The translations under genes and the position numbers were made by a program. This document shows positions 1 to 8,365 of a stretch of DNA of 32,202 nt, piece by piece. Origin of the DNA: Betaproteobacteria bacterium (GTDB taxonomy: Bacteria; Pseudomonadota; Gammaproteobacteria; Burkholderiales; SG8-41); the NCBI GenBank assembly GCA_947467315.1, contig CANIID010000018.1:1-32202 (forward strand), in the 5' to 3' direction. The notes under the pieces are model-generated. The model was not told where the DNA came from, did no database searches, and worked only from the letters and a program-made list of their open reading frames with translations. Position 1 is the first letter of the stretch. Every line of letters begins with the position of its first letter.

Positions 1-49
1 CCCATTCCTTCCGGAAAAAATTTCAACGTGCCTATACCACACTCGGTCA

Positions 50-365
50 CTACGCCAGCGCGGTGCGCAACTCACCCGTCACACGTGAACCCTCGGCGAG
101 GATAAACGCAATCTCGCTGTTGGTGGTGATAAAACGCATGCCCTTGCGGATGCACTCCACTTGAAGCGCGAGATCGCGATCGCCGCCCACACCCGGCACC
201 TTGCCGAATTTTTTACGCCGCGATGACTTTCTCCAACGCGGCGATGTGCTGTGTGCTAACAAAGCTGCCGGGCGTGCCCATCGCGGTAAGCAAATCATTC
301 GCGCCGACGTGAACCACATCGACGCCCTCCACCGCGCAGATGACATCCAGATTAACGTTTAAAAA
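50..365 (-). pseudogene. HpcH/HpaI-type aldolase remnant, truncated and frameshifted
   Basis: Two reading frames on the minus strand together resemble the C-terminal third of an HpcH/HpaI (2,4-dihydroxyhept-2-ene-1,7-dioate aldolase) family protein. The upstream part (about 358 to 218) reads VEGVDVVHVGANDLL then MGTPGSF and hits TAA at a run of six A. The downstream part (about 215 to 50) resumes one frame away with GKVPGVGGDRDLALQVE and ends at TAG. The N-terminal two thirds is absent: upstream in this frame come only a few AT-rich codons and then the stop codon of the neighbouring oxidase. Truncation plus frameshift makes a functional product unlikely. The frameshift alone could be a sequencing error, but the missing N-terminus cannot. 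The family identification rests on recognised motifs. Confidence 0.7.
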
Positions 366-387
366 CAGATACTTACGATACTAAAAC
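351..387 (+). repeat. AT-rich dispersed element, copy a
   Basis: The core TAAAAACAGATACTTA is at 360-375 on the plus strand, inside an AT-rich patch in GC-rich DNA. It sits exactly where the aldolase remnant loses homology, and overlaps the last codons of the oxidase gene. It is one of seven copies fitting TAAAAACANNTNSYTA. Confidence 0.65.
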
Positions 388-1658
388 TTCCGCACATGAT
401 TCGGCGTCAAGTCCTTGATCGAACGCGCGCCGCATTGCTGCATGGCAGCGCGCGTTTCGATGCGCAGGAGTTCCAGCACGCGCTCCACACCCGCCTGACC
501 GAACGCGCCCAGACCCCACAGATAAGGCCGGCCGATGCACACGCCGCGCGCGCCCATCGCCAGCGCTTTCACTACATCGGTGCCGCGGCGAAATCCGCTA
601 TCGACCAAAACAGGCAGGCGACCCTTCACCGCTTCGATCACTTCGGGCAAGGCATCGATGGTGCCGCGTCCACTGTCTTCACCGCGACCGCCGTGATTGG
701 AAACGATGATGCCATCGGCGCCATGCTGCACCGCCAGCGCGGCGTCTTCGGCGGTGAGGATGCCTTTCAACACAATTTTCATTTGTGTCACGTCGCGCAG
801 GCGCTTGATGAAATCCCACGTCATGTTCGCGGACTGCATGCTCCCCGCTTTGGATAGATCAATGCCTGCGTAGTTGGGCCGGCGGTCACGATCACCGCCG
901 CTGCCACCGCCACCCGAAGCGGCGCTGTGGCACTGCTTGCAATCGCGATTGTCGGTGGCCCGCAGGCGGAACAGCGTCTCCTGATTGCGCCCGCCAACAC
1001 GATCCACCGTGACCGCCAGCACCGGTGAGCCCGCCGATTCGGCACGCTTCACCAATGCACGCGCGACATCCCAACTTGACGTGGCATAGAGCTGAAACCA
1101 CACGGGCCCGCCGCGCGCCTCCATCGCCGACTCAATGGATGTGGTGGCGCCGGTGGCGAGCATTTCCAGATGGTTGCCCGTCCTCGCCGCGCGCGCCACG
1201 GCGACTTCACCATCGGCGTGATACGCCTTGTTGCCGCCGGTGGGCGCGATACAAATTGGCGACGCGTACGTCTGGCCGAAAATTTCCATACTCATGTCCA
1301 TCTTCGACACATCGTTCATGCGGCGCGGGCGCAAATAATATTTGAGAAACGCCTCGCGATTCGCGCGCAGCGTTACCTCGTCGTCGATACCCGAGGCCAT
1401 GTAGCCGAAGTGCGCGGGCGGCACGTTCTTGCGGCACGCCAATTCAAAATCAAACACGTTGATCGCGTCTTTGGGATTGCTGATGATATTTTGTGGCGTG
1501 AGCGATCCCCACATCAGCGGATCAGGCGAGCGCGTGGTGGGCATGGCCTCTGCCGCCAACGCATTGAATCCTGCCAAGCCCGGTGACGCGAGCAATGGAC
1601 TCGCGGATAGCCATTTCAAAAATTGACGGCGGTTGGCGATAGTATCGGTTGGCAGCAT
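381..1658 (-). CDS. Tat-exported FMN-dependent 2-hydroxy-acid dehydrogenase with internal CxxCH
   Basis: This 425-residue member of the lactate/glycolate/mandelate oxidase (FMN TIM-barrel) family oxidises 2-hydroxy acids to 2-oxo acids. The N-terminus carries a twin-arginine motif (NRRQFLKW, residues 9-16) and a hydrophobic stretch ending near AEA at about 38, so export to the periplasm is likely. Family motifs are GIDDEVTLRANREAF (about 90-104), ICIAPTGG (about 135-142), VLKG with Lys298, and SNHGGR with catalytic His322. Unusually, the loop after TVDRVGGRNQ contains CKQCH (Cys240, Cys243, His244), a c-type heme attachment motif, followed by a glycine-rich stretch (249-255). A heme there could pass electrons to periplasmic cytochromes. 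The start has GAGGGG about 6-8 bases upstream. It is divergent from the ketopantoate-reductase-like gene. Family is certain; heme binding is inference. Confidence 0.9.
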   Translation of the reverse strand: MLPTDTIANRRQFLKWLSASPLLASPGLAGFNALAAEAMPTTRSPDPLMWGSLTPQNIISNPKDAINVFDFELACRKNVPPAHFGYMASGIDDEVTLRANREAFLKYYLRPRRMNDVSKMDMSMEIFGQTYASPICIAPTGGNKAYHADGEVAVARAARTGNHLEMLATGATTSIESAMEARGGPVWFQLYATSSWDVARALVKRAESAGSPVLAVTVDRVGGRNQETLFRLRATDNRDCKQCHSAASGGGGSGGDRDRRPNYAGIDLSKAGSMQSANMTWDFIKRLRDVTQMKIVLKGILTAEDAALAVQHGADGIIVSNHGGRGEDSGRGTIDALPEVIEAVKGRLPVLVDSGFRRGTDVVKALAMGARGVCIGRPYLWGLGAFGQAGVERVLELLRIETRAAMQQCGARSIKDLTPNHVRKF

Positions 1659-1789
1659 GTGGAATCCCCTCTGATTTAGTTACGGAAGATTCCACCTGTC
1701 GCGCAACTGAGTCAAGCGCTTGTCCGCTATCCGCACCACGCCACGACGAAACTGGCACAATCACGGCCTCTGCATTTTGAGTAACACAC

Positions 1790-2815
1790 ATGAACAAAAA
1801 AATTGCGGTGCTGGGTTGCGGCGCCATCGGCAGCAGTGTCAGCGCTGATCTCACCAAGGCGGGCCTGGACGTTACCGTCATCGATCAATGGCCGGCGCAG
1901 GTTGAAAAAATCCGCACGGAGGGCCTCGAAATCACCATGCCCGACGGCGTGGTGAAAACGCCGATCCGCGCACTGCATCTGTGCGAGCTGTCATCGGCGA
2001 AGCTTGAATTCGACATCGTGTTTATGTGCGTCAAGTCGAACGATCACCGCTGGCTGGCGGAATTCATCAAGCCGTATCTCAAGGCCAACGGCGTACTCGT
2101 CGCCATTCAGAATGGTTTCAACGAAGACTCGCTCGCCTCCATCCTCGGCAAGCAACGCCTGATCGGTTGCGTGGTCGAGCTGTCGGCGGAGATTTTCAAC
2201 CCCGGCTTCGTCAAGCGCAACACCACGCACAAAACCACCTGGCTATCGGTGGGGGAACACGACGGCTTTCTCACCGAACGCGTGAAGGAAATCCAGTCGA
2301 TTCTCAATCACGTCGGCCGCTGCGACATCACCGGCACCATCCAAAGCGCGAAGTGGACCAAGCTCATCGCCAACAGCATGACCATGGGGCCGTTCGGCCT
2401 GCTGGGGCTGGGCAACACCGACGCTGCGCATCTGCCGGGTATGTTCGATCTGTCGGTACAGCTCGGCAAGGAATCGGCGGCGGTCGGCGAAGCGATGGGC
2501 CTGCGCATGGAACCGATTTTCGGCCTACGCGCCGACGAATTCGCCGGCACCATCGAAGAAAATATCGTCACCGCAATGAAAACGCTGCTCGGCCACGTCA
2601 GCCGTGGCCGCACCGCGCCGATCCACGATCACATGAAAGGCCGCGTCAGCGAAATGGCGTTTATCAGCGGGCTGGTGGCGCGCAAGGGCAAGGAGCTGGG
2701 CATCGACGTCACGTGCAATGCAGCGGTGGCGGAGATCGACCGTCAAATCAATCGTGGCGAGATTGAAATGAAAGTGGAAAATTTTGCGCTGCTGAAACAG
2801 ATGGTGGGGAAGTAG
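1790..2815 (+). CDS. Ketopantoate reductase (ApbA/PanE) family protein
   Basis: This 341-residue NAD(P)-dependent reductase has an N-terminal Rossmann fold (IAVLGCGAIGSS, residues 5-16) and a C-terminal ketopantoate-reductase-like helical domain. The family Lys and Asn of the KLxxN motif are present (Lys191, Asn195). The classical reaction is 2-dehydropantoate to pantoate with NADPH. The setting, between two hydroxy-acid oxidases, suggests a catabolic 2-oxo-acid reductase or dehydrogenase rather than the pantothenate enzyme. It is a clear paralogue of the gene at 30010-31056, sharing DQWPA, HLCELSS and EFIKPYLK. The ATG follows a weak ribosome site (GAG about 8 bases upstream). It is divergent from the oxidase at 381-1658 across 131 bases that must hold both promoters. 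Confidence 0.85.
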   Translation: MNKKIAVLGCGAIGSSVSADLTKAGLDVTVIDQWPAQVEKIRTEGLEITMPDGVVKTPIRALHLCELSSAKLEFDIVFMCVKSNDHRWLAEFIKPYLKANGVLVAIQNGFNEDSLASILGKQRLIGCVVELSAEIFNPGFVKRNTTHKTTWLSVGEHDGFLTERVKEIQSILNHVGRCDITGTIQSAKWTKLIANSMTMGPFGLLGLGNTDAAHLPGMFDLSVQLGKESAAVGEAMGLRMEPIFGLRADEFAGTIEENIVTAMKTLLGHVSRGRTAPIHDHMKGRVSEMAFISGLVARKGKELGIDVTCNAAVAEIDRQINRGEIEMKVENFALLKQMVGK

Positions 2816-2840
2816 CCGCGAGTAACTCGGCGAATCACCC

Positions 2841-2918
2841 GTAGCATGGGTGAAACCCATCACAAACCAAGTTGCCATTGTGTTTGTGATGGGTTGCGCT
2901 GCGCTCCACCCACCCTAC
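2841..2918. repeat. GTAG...CTAC hairpin repeat (type 1)
   Basis: An imperfect inverted repeat fills the gap between two convergent genes. The left arm starts GTAGCATGGGTG, the right arm ends CCACCCACCCTAC, and both inner ends are ACCCATCACAAA and its complement. The right arm has about ten extra bases. It could act as a bidirectional terminator. Similar hairpins are common dispersed repeats in proteobacteria. Confidence 0.7.
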
Positions 2919-2928
2919 GCGCGCTGCA

Positions 2929-4110
2929 TCACACCGCGAGCCGTGCCTGCGGCACAATCACATGCTGCGGCCCGATCTCCGACACCCGGTTGCACGAAAT
3001 ATTCGCCATCCCCCGGCTGATTTCGCCGCGATAGATATCCAGCGCGCGCGTCGCACCCGCTTCGCCCGCGGCAGCGGTGCCATACAGCGTGCTGCGTCCG
3101 ATCAGCACCATTTTCGCGCCGAGTGCCAGGGCCTTCACCACGTCGCTGCCCCGGCGCACGCCGCTGTCGAAAATGATGGTGGTGCGGTCGCCCACCGCTT
3201 TGACGATTTCCGGCAGCACTTCGATGGGTGCGGGCGCGGCATCGCAATTGCGTCCGCCGTGGTTGGAAACGATTATGCCGTCCGCGCCGAGTTCGACGGA
3301 TTTCGACGCGTCATCGGGATGCAACAATCCCTTCACCAGCAGCTTGCCGGGCCAGATGTCGCGCAGCGCTTTCAGGTCGTCCCAACTGACTGAATCGCTG
3401 CGGGTGTCTTTGGTGCCGCCGTACGCGGTGGTGATTTTGCCTTTTAATTCATCGGGAAAATTCACGCGCTCGGGCAGGCCGCCGTTGGCGATGTAGCGCC
3501 CCAACACGCCGAACATCCAGCGCGGATGGGTGAGCACATCGAGTGTGTTTTTGCGGTTGTATTTGAACGGCACCGAGAAGCCGTTGCGCTTGTTGTATTC
3601 GCGATTGCCGGCCACCGCGCCGTCCACCGTCACCAGCAGCGCCTCGAAACCCGCGGCCGAAGCGCGGCGCACCAGTTGGTGCGAGAGCTTGCGGTCGGCC
3701 CACATGTAAAGCTGCATCCACAGCGTGCCGCCGACTTCGCCGGCGATTTCTTCCATGCTGGTGATGGAGCCGGTAGCCAGCGAAAACGGAATGCCCGCGG
3801 CCTTGGCGGCGCGCGCGAGTTCAAGCTCGCCCTTGTACCACATCATGCCCGCCGCCCCCGTGGGCGCGATGCCGATGGGCATTTTGTGTTCTTTGCCGTA
3901 GATGGTGGTGTCGAGCTTGCGGCCCGACACATCCACCAGCATGCGCGGGCGGAACTGGATGCGTTCGAACGCCTCGCGGTTGTTGCGCAGCGCCACTTCT
4001 TCTTCGGTGCCGCGGTCGACGAATTCAAACAGCCACTTCGGCAGGCGCCGCTTGGCCATGTCCCGCAGGTCGAAAATATTGTGCGCGTCTTCTATATTTG
4101 GAAAAATCAC
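2929..4110 (-). CDS. FMN-dependent alpha-hydroxy-acid oxidase/dehydrogenase, cytoplasmic
   Basis: This 393-residue protein is a second member of the FMN hydroxy-acid oxidase family, without a signal peptide. Motifs are FPNIEDAHNIFDLRDMAKRRLP at the N-terminus (written here as the family start), GIAPTG (80-85), TVDGAVAGNRE (161-171), LLVKG with Lys260, SNHGGR with catalytic His284, and the FMN-phosphate stretch DSGVRRGSDVVKALALGA. I place the start at a GTG (4108-4110) because GGGGAG lies four bases upstream and the protein then begins at the usual family N-terminus. Extending the frame to a GTG at 4155 would overlap the preceding receptor gene and has no ribosome site. It follows the Bug receptor by 19 bases, so the two are probably co-transcribed. 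The substrate cannot be read from the sequence; lactate, glycolate, mandelate or another 2-hydroxy acid are possible. Confidence 0.88.
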   Translation of the reverse strand: MIFPNIEDAHNIFDLRDMAKRRLPKWLFEFVDRGTEEEVALRNNREAFERIQFRPRMLVDVSGRKLDTTIYGKEHKMPIGIAPTGAAGMMWYKGELELARAAKAAGIPFSLATGSITSMEEIAGEVGGTLWMQLYMWADRKLSHQLVRRASAAGFEALLVTVDGAVAGNREYNKRNGFSVPFKYNRKNTLDVLTHPRWMFGVLGRYIANGGLPERVNFPDELKGKITTAYGGTKDTRSDSVSWDDLKALRDIWPGKLLVKGLLHPDDASKSVELGADGIIVSNHGGRNCDAAPAPIEVLPEIVKAVGDRTTIIFDSGVRRGSDVVKALALGAKMVLIGRSTLYGTAAAGEAGATRALDIYRGEISRGMANISCNRVSEIGPQHVIVPQARLAV

Positions 4111-4129
4111 TGTGCTCCCCTTTTTTAAC

Positions 4130-5101
4130 TCAATCAAACTGTATCTTCGCTTCACGTATCACTTTTGCCCAGCGGGTGACTTCCGCGCGGATGTATTCGC
4201 CAAACTCTGTCGGCGTGGCGGACACGGCGGCATCAATGCCCACACCCGCAAGACGCTGCTTCACCTCGTTCGTTTGCATACCGGCAACCAGGTCTTTATG
4301 CAGGCGCGTGATGAGGTCACTGCGCACGCCCGCGGGCGTGGCCACGCCGTACCAGGTGGTGAGTTGCAGATCGGGCATGCCGGCTTCGATGCTGGTGGGC
4401 AACTGCGGCAATTGCGGCACGCGCTTCGTATCGAGCACCGCAAGGCCGCGCAACCGCCCCGCCTGAATAAACGGTATGGTTGCCGGCACCGTCACCACCA
4501 CCATGTCGGATTCGCCGGACAAAATATTGGTGAGCGCGATGCTCGCGCCCTTGTACGGCACATGCACCATGGTGATTTTATTGATCGACGCAAACAACTC
4601 GCTCGCCAGGTGGTTAGACGAACCCACGCCGCCGGAACCGAACGTCAGCTTGCCGGAGCTGCTGCGCCCGAGTGCCGCGAGTTCCTTCAGCGTTTTCACC
4701 GGCAGCGACGGATGCACCACGATCAGGTTCGGCACGGTGGCGGCCAGCGACACCGGCGCAAAATCCTTCACCGGATCGTACTTGGGCTTCTTGCTCATAC
4801 TGATATTGGTGGCGTGCGAGGCGGAGAGGATCACCAGCGTGTAACCGTCGGGCGGCATGCGCGCGGCAACTTCCGCGCCGATATTGCCGCCGCTGCCGGG
4901 GCGGTAATCCACCACCACCGGCTGGCCCAGCGACTCGGCGAGCTTTTCCGAAATCATATGCGCTAAAATCTGCGACGCGCCGGTGGGAAACGGTGCGATC
5001 AGGCGCAGCGGTTTCACCGGGTAGGTTTGGGCCATGGCTGTTTGCGTGAATGGCGGCAAGAGAAACACTGTGGCCACGAAAAACCATCGAATGCAATTCA
5101 T
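4130..5101 (-). CDS. Bug/TctC-family tripartite tricarboxylate transporter receptor
   Basis: This 323-residue periplasmic solute-binding protein belongs to the Bug (TctC) family. It has an N-terminal signal peptide ending TAMA-QTYP near residue 25, then the family opening YPVKPLRLIAPFPTGAS. Further family motifs are VVDYRPGSGGNIGAEVAA, PPDGYT and KLTFGSGGVGSSNHLASELFASI. The start at 5101 is chosen because GGAG lies seven bases upstream; a frame extension to 5158 has no such site. TctA and TctB membrane partners are not in the window, which is usual for these orphan receptors. It is transcribed just before the FMN oxidase at 2929-4110 and may bind that enzyme's hydroxy acid. The ligand is unknown. 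Confidence 0.92.
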   Translation of the reverse strand: MNCIRWFFVATVFLLPPFTQTAMAQTYPVKPLRLIAPFPTGASQILAHMISEKLAESLGQPVVVDYRPGSGGNIGAEVAARMPPDGYTLVILSASHATNISMSKKPKYDPVKDFAPVSLAATVPNLIVVHPSLPVKTLKELAALGRSSSGKLTFGSGGVGSSNHLASELFASINKITMVHVPYKGASIALTNILSGESDMVVVTVPATIPFIQAGRLRGLAVLDTKRVPQLPQLPTSIEAGMPDLQLTTWYGVATPAGVRSDLITRLHKDLVAGMQTNEVKQRLAGVGIDAAVSATPTEFGEYIRAEVTRWAKVIREAKIQFD

Positions 5102-5361
5102 TACTTCACTCCAGATCAACAAGCGGGCAAGTTTGCATGCCCGCGCGGGGATTTGCAACGCAGGGATTCCGCTTTGTACATCGCAATACGAAACATGTCG
5201 CCCAACGCCTGCGCGCTGAAGCTTTCAGGCAGGTCTCCCCCTCCCTCGGGGGAAGGTAGGTTGGGGGCGTCAATCTCAAGTGAGATGGTGTTATGGGTTC
5301 CCGCCTGCGCGGGAACGACGCGGTTGGGAATGCACCTTGCGTCCGGATGGAGTGTTGCATC
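5102..5361. other. Non-coding region between divergent genes, with repeat debris
   Basis: No credible gene is seen here. The segment must hold promoters for the receptor gene (leftward) and the oxidoreductase (rightward). It also contains a C-rich/G-rich imperfect inverted repeat around 5237-5268 and the palindrome described separately at 5297-5316. Confidence 0.5.
5297..5316. repeat. Dispersed palindrome, copy 1
   Basis: GTTCCCGCCTGCGCGGGAAC has eight-base perfect arms around CTGC. The same 20 bases recur at 9986-10005. This kind of palindrome is a common intergenic repeat in GC-rich betaproteobacteria. Confidence 0.75.
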
Positions 5362-6387
5362 ATGATCCGCGCTGCCATCGTCGGCTTGGGCTCGTGGGGC
5401 AAAACCCTCGTCGGCTCGGTGCAGGGCCCGCGTAACCACAGCGATGATATTCGTTTCACCACCGCCTGCACCCGCACGCCGGCCAACGCGCAAGACTACT
5501 GCCGCGAACACGGGATGCAACTGACCGCGAGCTACGAATCGATACTCGCCGACCGCGACATTGATGCCGTGGTGCTCGCCACGCCGAACTCACTGCACGA
5601 GTCGCAGATCACGCAGGCTGCGGCAGCGGGCAAGCATATCTACGTCGAAAAACCCTTCACGCTGACGCTCGCCAGCGCGCGCGCCGCCGTGGCTGCGGTA
5701 ACGCGCGCCGAGGTCACGCTCGCCGTCGGCCTGAACCGGCGCTTTCACCCGAACATGATCGAACTCACGCGCCGCGTGCGCGAGGGCCAGCTCGGCACGA
5801 TCAGCACGATGAACGCGGAACTCACCGCCGCCACCGGCTTTCATCGGACGACAACCTCGTGGCGCGTGAATGCGCAGGAAGAACCCGCCGGCGCGATGGT
5901 GTCCATCGGCGTGCATCTGGTGGATGCGATGATGCACATGGCCGGGCGCGTGCGCGAGGTTTACTGCGTTGCCGCCAACCGTGGCGGCCCGCACGGCGAC
6001 GACACCACGCACTTGATGCTGCAATTCGACTCGGGCGTGACCGGGCTGATCTACAGCTCGGTCGCCGCCACGCGCAATCATCGCATTGCGGTGTACGGCA
6101 CCCAGGGGTTTGCCGAGGTGCTGAAACCGCAGATGGATACGCTGCGCTTCATTCCCACGGTGGCAGGCCACGCCAGCCACCTCGCGCGCATTCCCGAGCC
6201 GGAAGTGATTGAGGCGCCGGGGTTTAACTATGTCGGAAAATCACTGACCGAATTCGCGCGCTGCATCAACGCGGGCTCGGCGTACCCGATCTCCACCCAC
6301 GACGTGTTACACGGCGTCGCGGTGCTCGAAGCGGCAATCCATTCCGCCGCCACCAAAACGCCCAAGCCCGTCCAAGTCACGGACTGA
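5362..6387 (+). CDS. Gfo/Idh/MocA-family NAD(P)-dependent oxidoreductase
   Basis: This 341-residue protein has an N-terminal Rossmann domain (AAIVGLGSWGKTLV, residues 4-17), the family EKP motif (residues 96-98, in YVEKPFTL), and a C-terminal alpha/beta domain ending in the usual ALEAAIHSAATKTPKPV-like tail. These enzymes oxidise or reduce sugars, inositols or related polyols. The start at 5362 is preceded by GGAG at a spacing of about ten bases. An upstream in-frame ATG at 5293 lies in repeat sequence and lacks family homology. It is followed after 60 bases by the acyl-CoA dehydrogenase on the same strand. The substrate is unknown. Confidence 0.9.
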   Translation: MIRAAIVGLGSWGKTLVGSVQGPRNHSDDIRFTTACTRTPANAQDYCREHGMQLTASYESILADRDIDAVVLATPNSLHESQITQAAAAGKHIYVEKPFTLTLASARAAVAAVTRAEVTLAVGLNRRFHPNMIELTRRVREGQLGTISTMNAELTAATGFHRTTTSWRVNAQEEPAGAMVSIGVHLVDAMMHMAGRVREVYCVAANRGGPHGDDTTHLMLQFDSGVTGLIYSSVAATRNHRIAVYGTQGFAEVLKPQMDTLRFIPTVAGHASHLARIPEPEVIEAPGFNYVGKSLTEFARCINAGSAYPISTHDVLHGVAVLEAAIHSAATKTPKPVQVTD

Positions 6388-6447
6388 AACCGCCTCGCAC
6401 AGTCGAACTTTGCTAGACTCGGTGGCAACTTTTCAAGGAACCTGCTC

Positions 6448-7623
6448 ATGGATTTCGCTCTCAACGAAACACAAAGCCACTGGCAAAAAGAAGCGCGCCA
6501 TTTCGCCAAAGAAGTGCTGCTGCCTGCGTCGCTCAAGCGCGACCAGATCGAAGGCGGTCGCGAGCCGTGGGATTGGGAGATCATCAAGGCGGGTTCCAAA
6601 ATTGGTTTCCGCACTTTTACCGTGCCCAAGGAGCTGGGCGGCATCGGCGCCGATTTCGTCACGCAAGCGATCGTGATGGCGGAGTTGGCCAAGGGCGACA
6701 GCGCGATGTCGAAGGCGTTCAGCCAGAACTGGAAATGGAGCCACCTCATCGCGGAGTTTTGCACCAAGGATCAAAAAGATCGCTTTCTCAAACCGTTTCT
6801 CGCCGACGACACCTATGTCATCGGATCGGCCAGCACGGAACCCAACTCCGGCTCCGACAATCGTTATCCGCCGGATGAAGTGAAATCGGGTTTTCACCTC
6901 ACATCAAAGCGCGATGGAGACGACTGGATACTCAACGGCGAAAAAACCTTTATCGCCAACGGCTCGGTGGGCAAACTGTTTTTCGTCAACACGCGCTCCG
7001 ACACCGGCGTGCTCGCGCGCGACGGCACGACCGTGTTCATGGTGCCGCTGGGTACGCCGGGCTTTCGCATCGGCAAGGTATTCAACAAAGCGGGCTGGCG
7101 CTTTTACCAGAACGCCGAACTGATTTTTGAAAACGCGCGCGTGCCGCACGCCAACCTGGTGGGCGAACCGCACAAGGGGCAAAAAGTGCGCAGCGGCGTG
7201 GCCGCCGAGTTCAGCGATTTCGAACTTGCCGCCAACGCGCTGGGCATTTGCGATGCCGCCACCGAATACGCGATGGCCTTCGCCAAAAAAGAAAAACGCG
7301 CCGGCAAGGCGCTATGGGATCACCAACTGGTGCAACTGAACATCCACGAAATGCACATGCTCACCGAAACGCTGCGTTCGTACGTGATGCGCACTGCGTG
7401 GGACATGGATACCAAGGTTCACGGCTCGTTAAGTCCGGTGCTGGTGATGGCGTACGCCTCCGATGTGCTGCAACGCGTGACCAAACTAAACATGGACGTG
7501 CATGGCATGCACGGCGGCATGATGGATGCGATGACGCAAAAGCTGGTGCGCGACGGGATCATCTGGACCCACCTCGCCGGCGACAACACGCAGCGGCTCA
7601 AGGCCGTGCGTCGCATGAAATAA
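6448..7623 (+). CDS. Acyl-CoA dehydrogenase family flavoprotein
   Basis: This 391-residue protein has the three-part acyl-CoA dehydrogenase fold: an N-terminal helical domain, a middle beta domain with GSASTEPNSGSD (126-137) and LNGEKTFIANG (162-172), and a C-terminal helical domain. Family members use FAD to introduce a double bond into acyl-CoA thioesters and pass electrons to ETF. Oddly, the region where many members have the catalytic Glu (the EGT motif) reads HLAGDNTQ (375-382), so that base is missing. The glycine-rich VHGMHGGMMDAM (351-362) is also non-standard. It may use another base or catalyse a different reaction. GGAACC upstream is a weak ribosome site. The next gene lies 27 bases downstream across AT-rich element b. 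Confidence 0.88.
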   Translation: MDFALNETQSHWQKEARHFAKEVLLPASLKRDQIEGGREPWDWEIIKAGSKIGFRTFTVPKELGGIGADFVTQAIVMAELAKGDSAMSKAFSQNWKWSHLIAEFCTKDQKDRFLKPFLADDTYVIGSASTEPNSGSDNRYPPDEVKSGFHLTSKRDGDDWILNGEKTFIANGSVGKLFFVNTRSDTGVLARDGTTVFMVPLGTPGFRIGKVFNKAGWRFYQNAELIFENARVPHANLVGEPHKGQKVRSGVAAEFSDFELAANALGICDAATEYAMAFAKKEKRAGKALWDHQLVQLNIHEMHMLTETLRSYVMRTAWDMDTKVHGSLSPVLVMAYASDVLQRVTKLNMDVHGMHGGMMDAMTQKLVRDGIIWTHLAGDNTQRLKAVRRMK

Positions 7624-7650
7624 TTGTTTAAAAACAACTAGTTACATAAA
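7621..7650 (+). repeat. AT-rich dispersed element, copy b
   Basis: The core TAAAAACAACTAGTTA is at 7629-7644 on the plus strand, filling the 27-base gap between the acyl-CoA dehydrogenase stop and the ATG at 7651. It runs in the same direction as the downstream gene and contributes the sequence right before its start codon. Confidence 0.65.
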
Positions 7651-8361
7651 ATGTCGGCAAGGAATATGAGCATCGCATTCAAGGTATTCGGCAGCAACGC
7701 GCTGCGCACGGTGTTGCTCGACTGCCTGCCCGCGTTTGATCGCGCCAACGGCGTCACCACCACCGTCGATTTCGGCGCCACTACGCATACGCTGGGAGCG
7801 GTTCGCGGCGGGGCCGTTGCGGACGTGATTATCGCCACCGCCGGCGCGATTGATGAACTCACGAACGAAGATCACATCGTCAAAGGCACGCGCACCGAAC
7901 TCGCCTCGGCAGGCATCGGCGCCTGCGTGCGCGCCGGCGCGCCGCGCCCCGACATCAGCACCGTTGAAGCGTTGAAGCGCACGCTGCTCGATGCGAAATC
8001 GCTGTCGTATTCCAAGGCCGGACAAAGCGGCATGCACATGGCGAAAGTCATCGCGCAACTCGGCATCGCCGATATCGTGAACCCCAAAGCCATCATCAAC
8101 GCGACCGGCCTGGTCGGCGAGCGGGTGGTGCGCGGCGAAGTTGAACTCGGTTTTCAGCAGGTGAGTGAACTACTGGCAGTGGAAGGCATTGATGTGATCG
8201 GCGAACTGCCCGCTGCAGTGCAACTCAACAGCTTGTTTGCGGCGGGCATCGGCGCGAAGACACAGCACCGCGAAGCCGCGCAAGCACTGATCGCGCAATT
8301 GAACACCGAGCGCGCGCGGCAGATCATGCGTGACAATGGGTTGACGCCGGCGGTGCGTTAG
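7651..8361 (+). CDS. ModA-like solute-binding-fold protein without signal peptide
   Basis: This 236-residue protein resembles the molybdate-type (ModA/SBP_bac_11) extracellular solute-binding fold. Recognisable parts are KVFGSNALRTVLLDCLPAFDRANG at the N-terminus, ADVIIATAGAIDEL (about 57-70), LSYSKAGQSGMHMAKVIAQLGI in the middle, and ERVVRGEVELGFQQVSELLA in the second lobe. There is no signal peptide, so it is predicted to stay in the cytoplasm, unusual for a binding protein. It may sense or sequester a small molecule. The start is uncertain: ATG 7651 has no ribosome site, while ATG 7666 has AAGGA only two bases upstream. It converges on the Bug receptor at 8366, only four bases away. Confidence 0.75.
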   Translation: MSARNMSIAFKVFGSNALRTVLLDCLPAFDRANGVTTTVDFGATTHTLGAVRGGAVADVIIATAGAIDELTNEDHIVKGTRTELASAGIGACVRAGAPRPDISTVEALKRTLLDAKSLSYSKAGQSGMHMAKVIAQLGIADIVNPKAIINATGLVGERVVRGEVELGFQQVSELLAVEGIDVIGELPAAVQLNSLFAAGIGAKTQHREAAQALIAQLNTERARQIMRDNGLTPAVR

Positions 8362-8365
8362 CAAG

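Noticed and set aside
50-346. Intact 98-residue protein
   Set aside because: The first half of this frame is Arg/Ser/Ala-rich shadow sequence while the adjacent frame holds the aldolase homology; it is a frameshifted remnant.
3902-4966. Plus-strand open frame of 354 codons
   Set aside because: It covers the receptor and part of the FMN oxidase on the opposite strand and has a low-complexity composition with no family signs.
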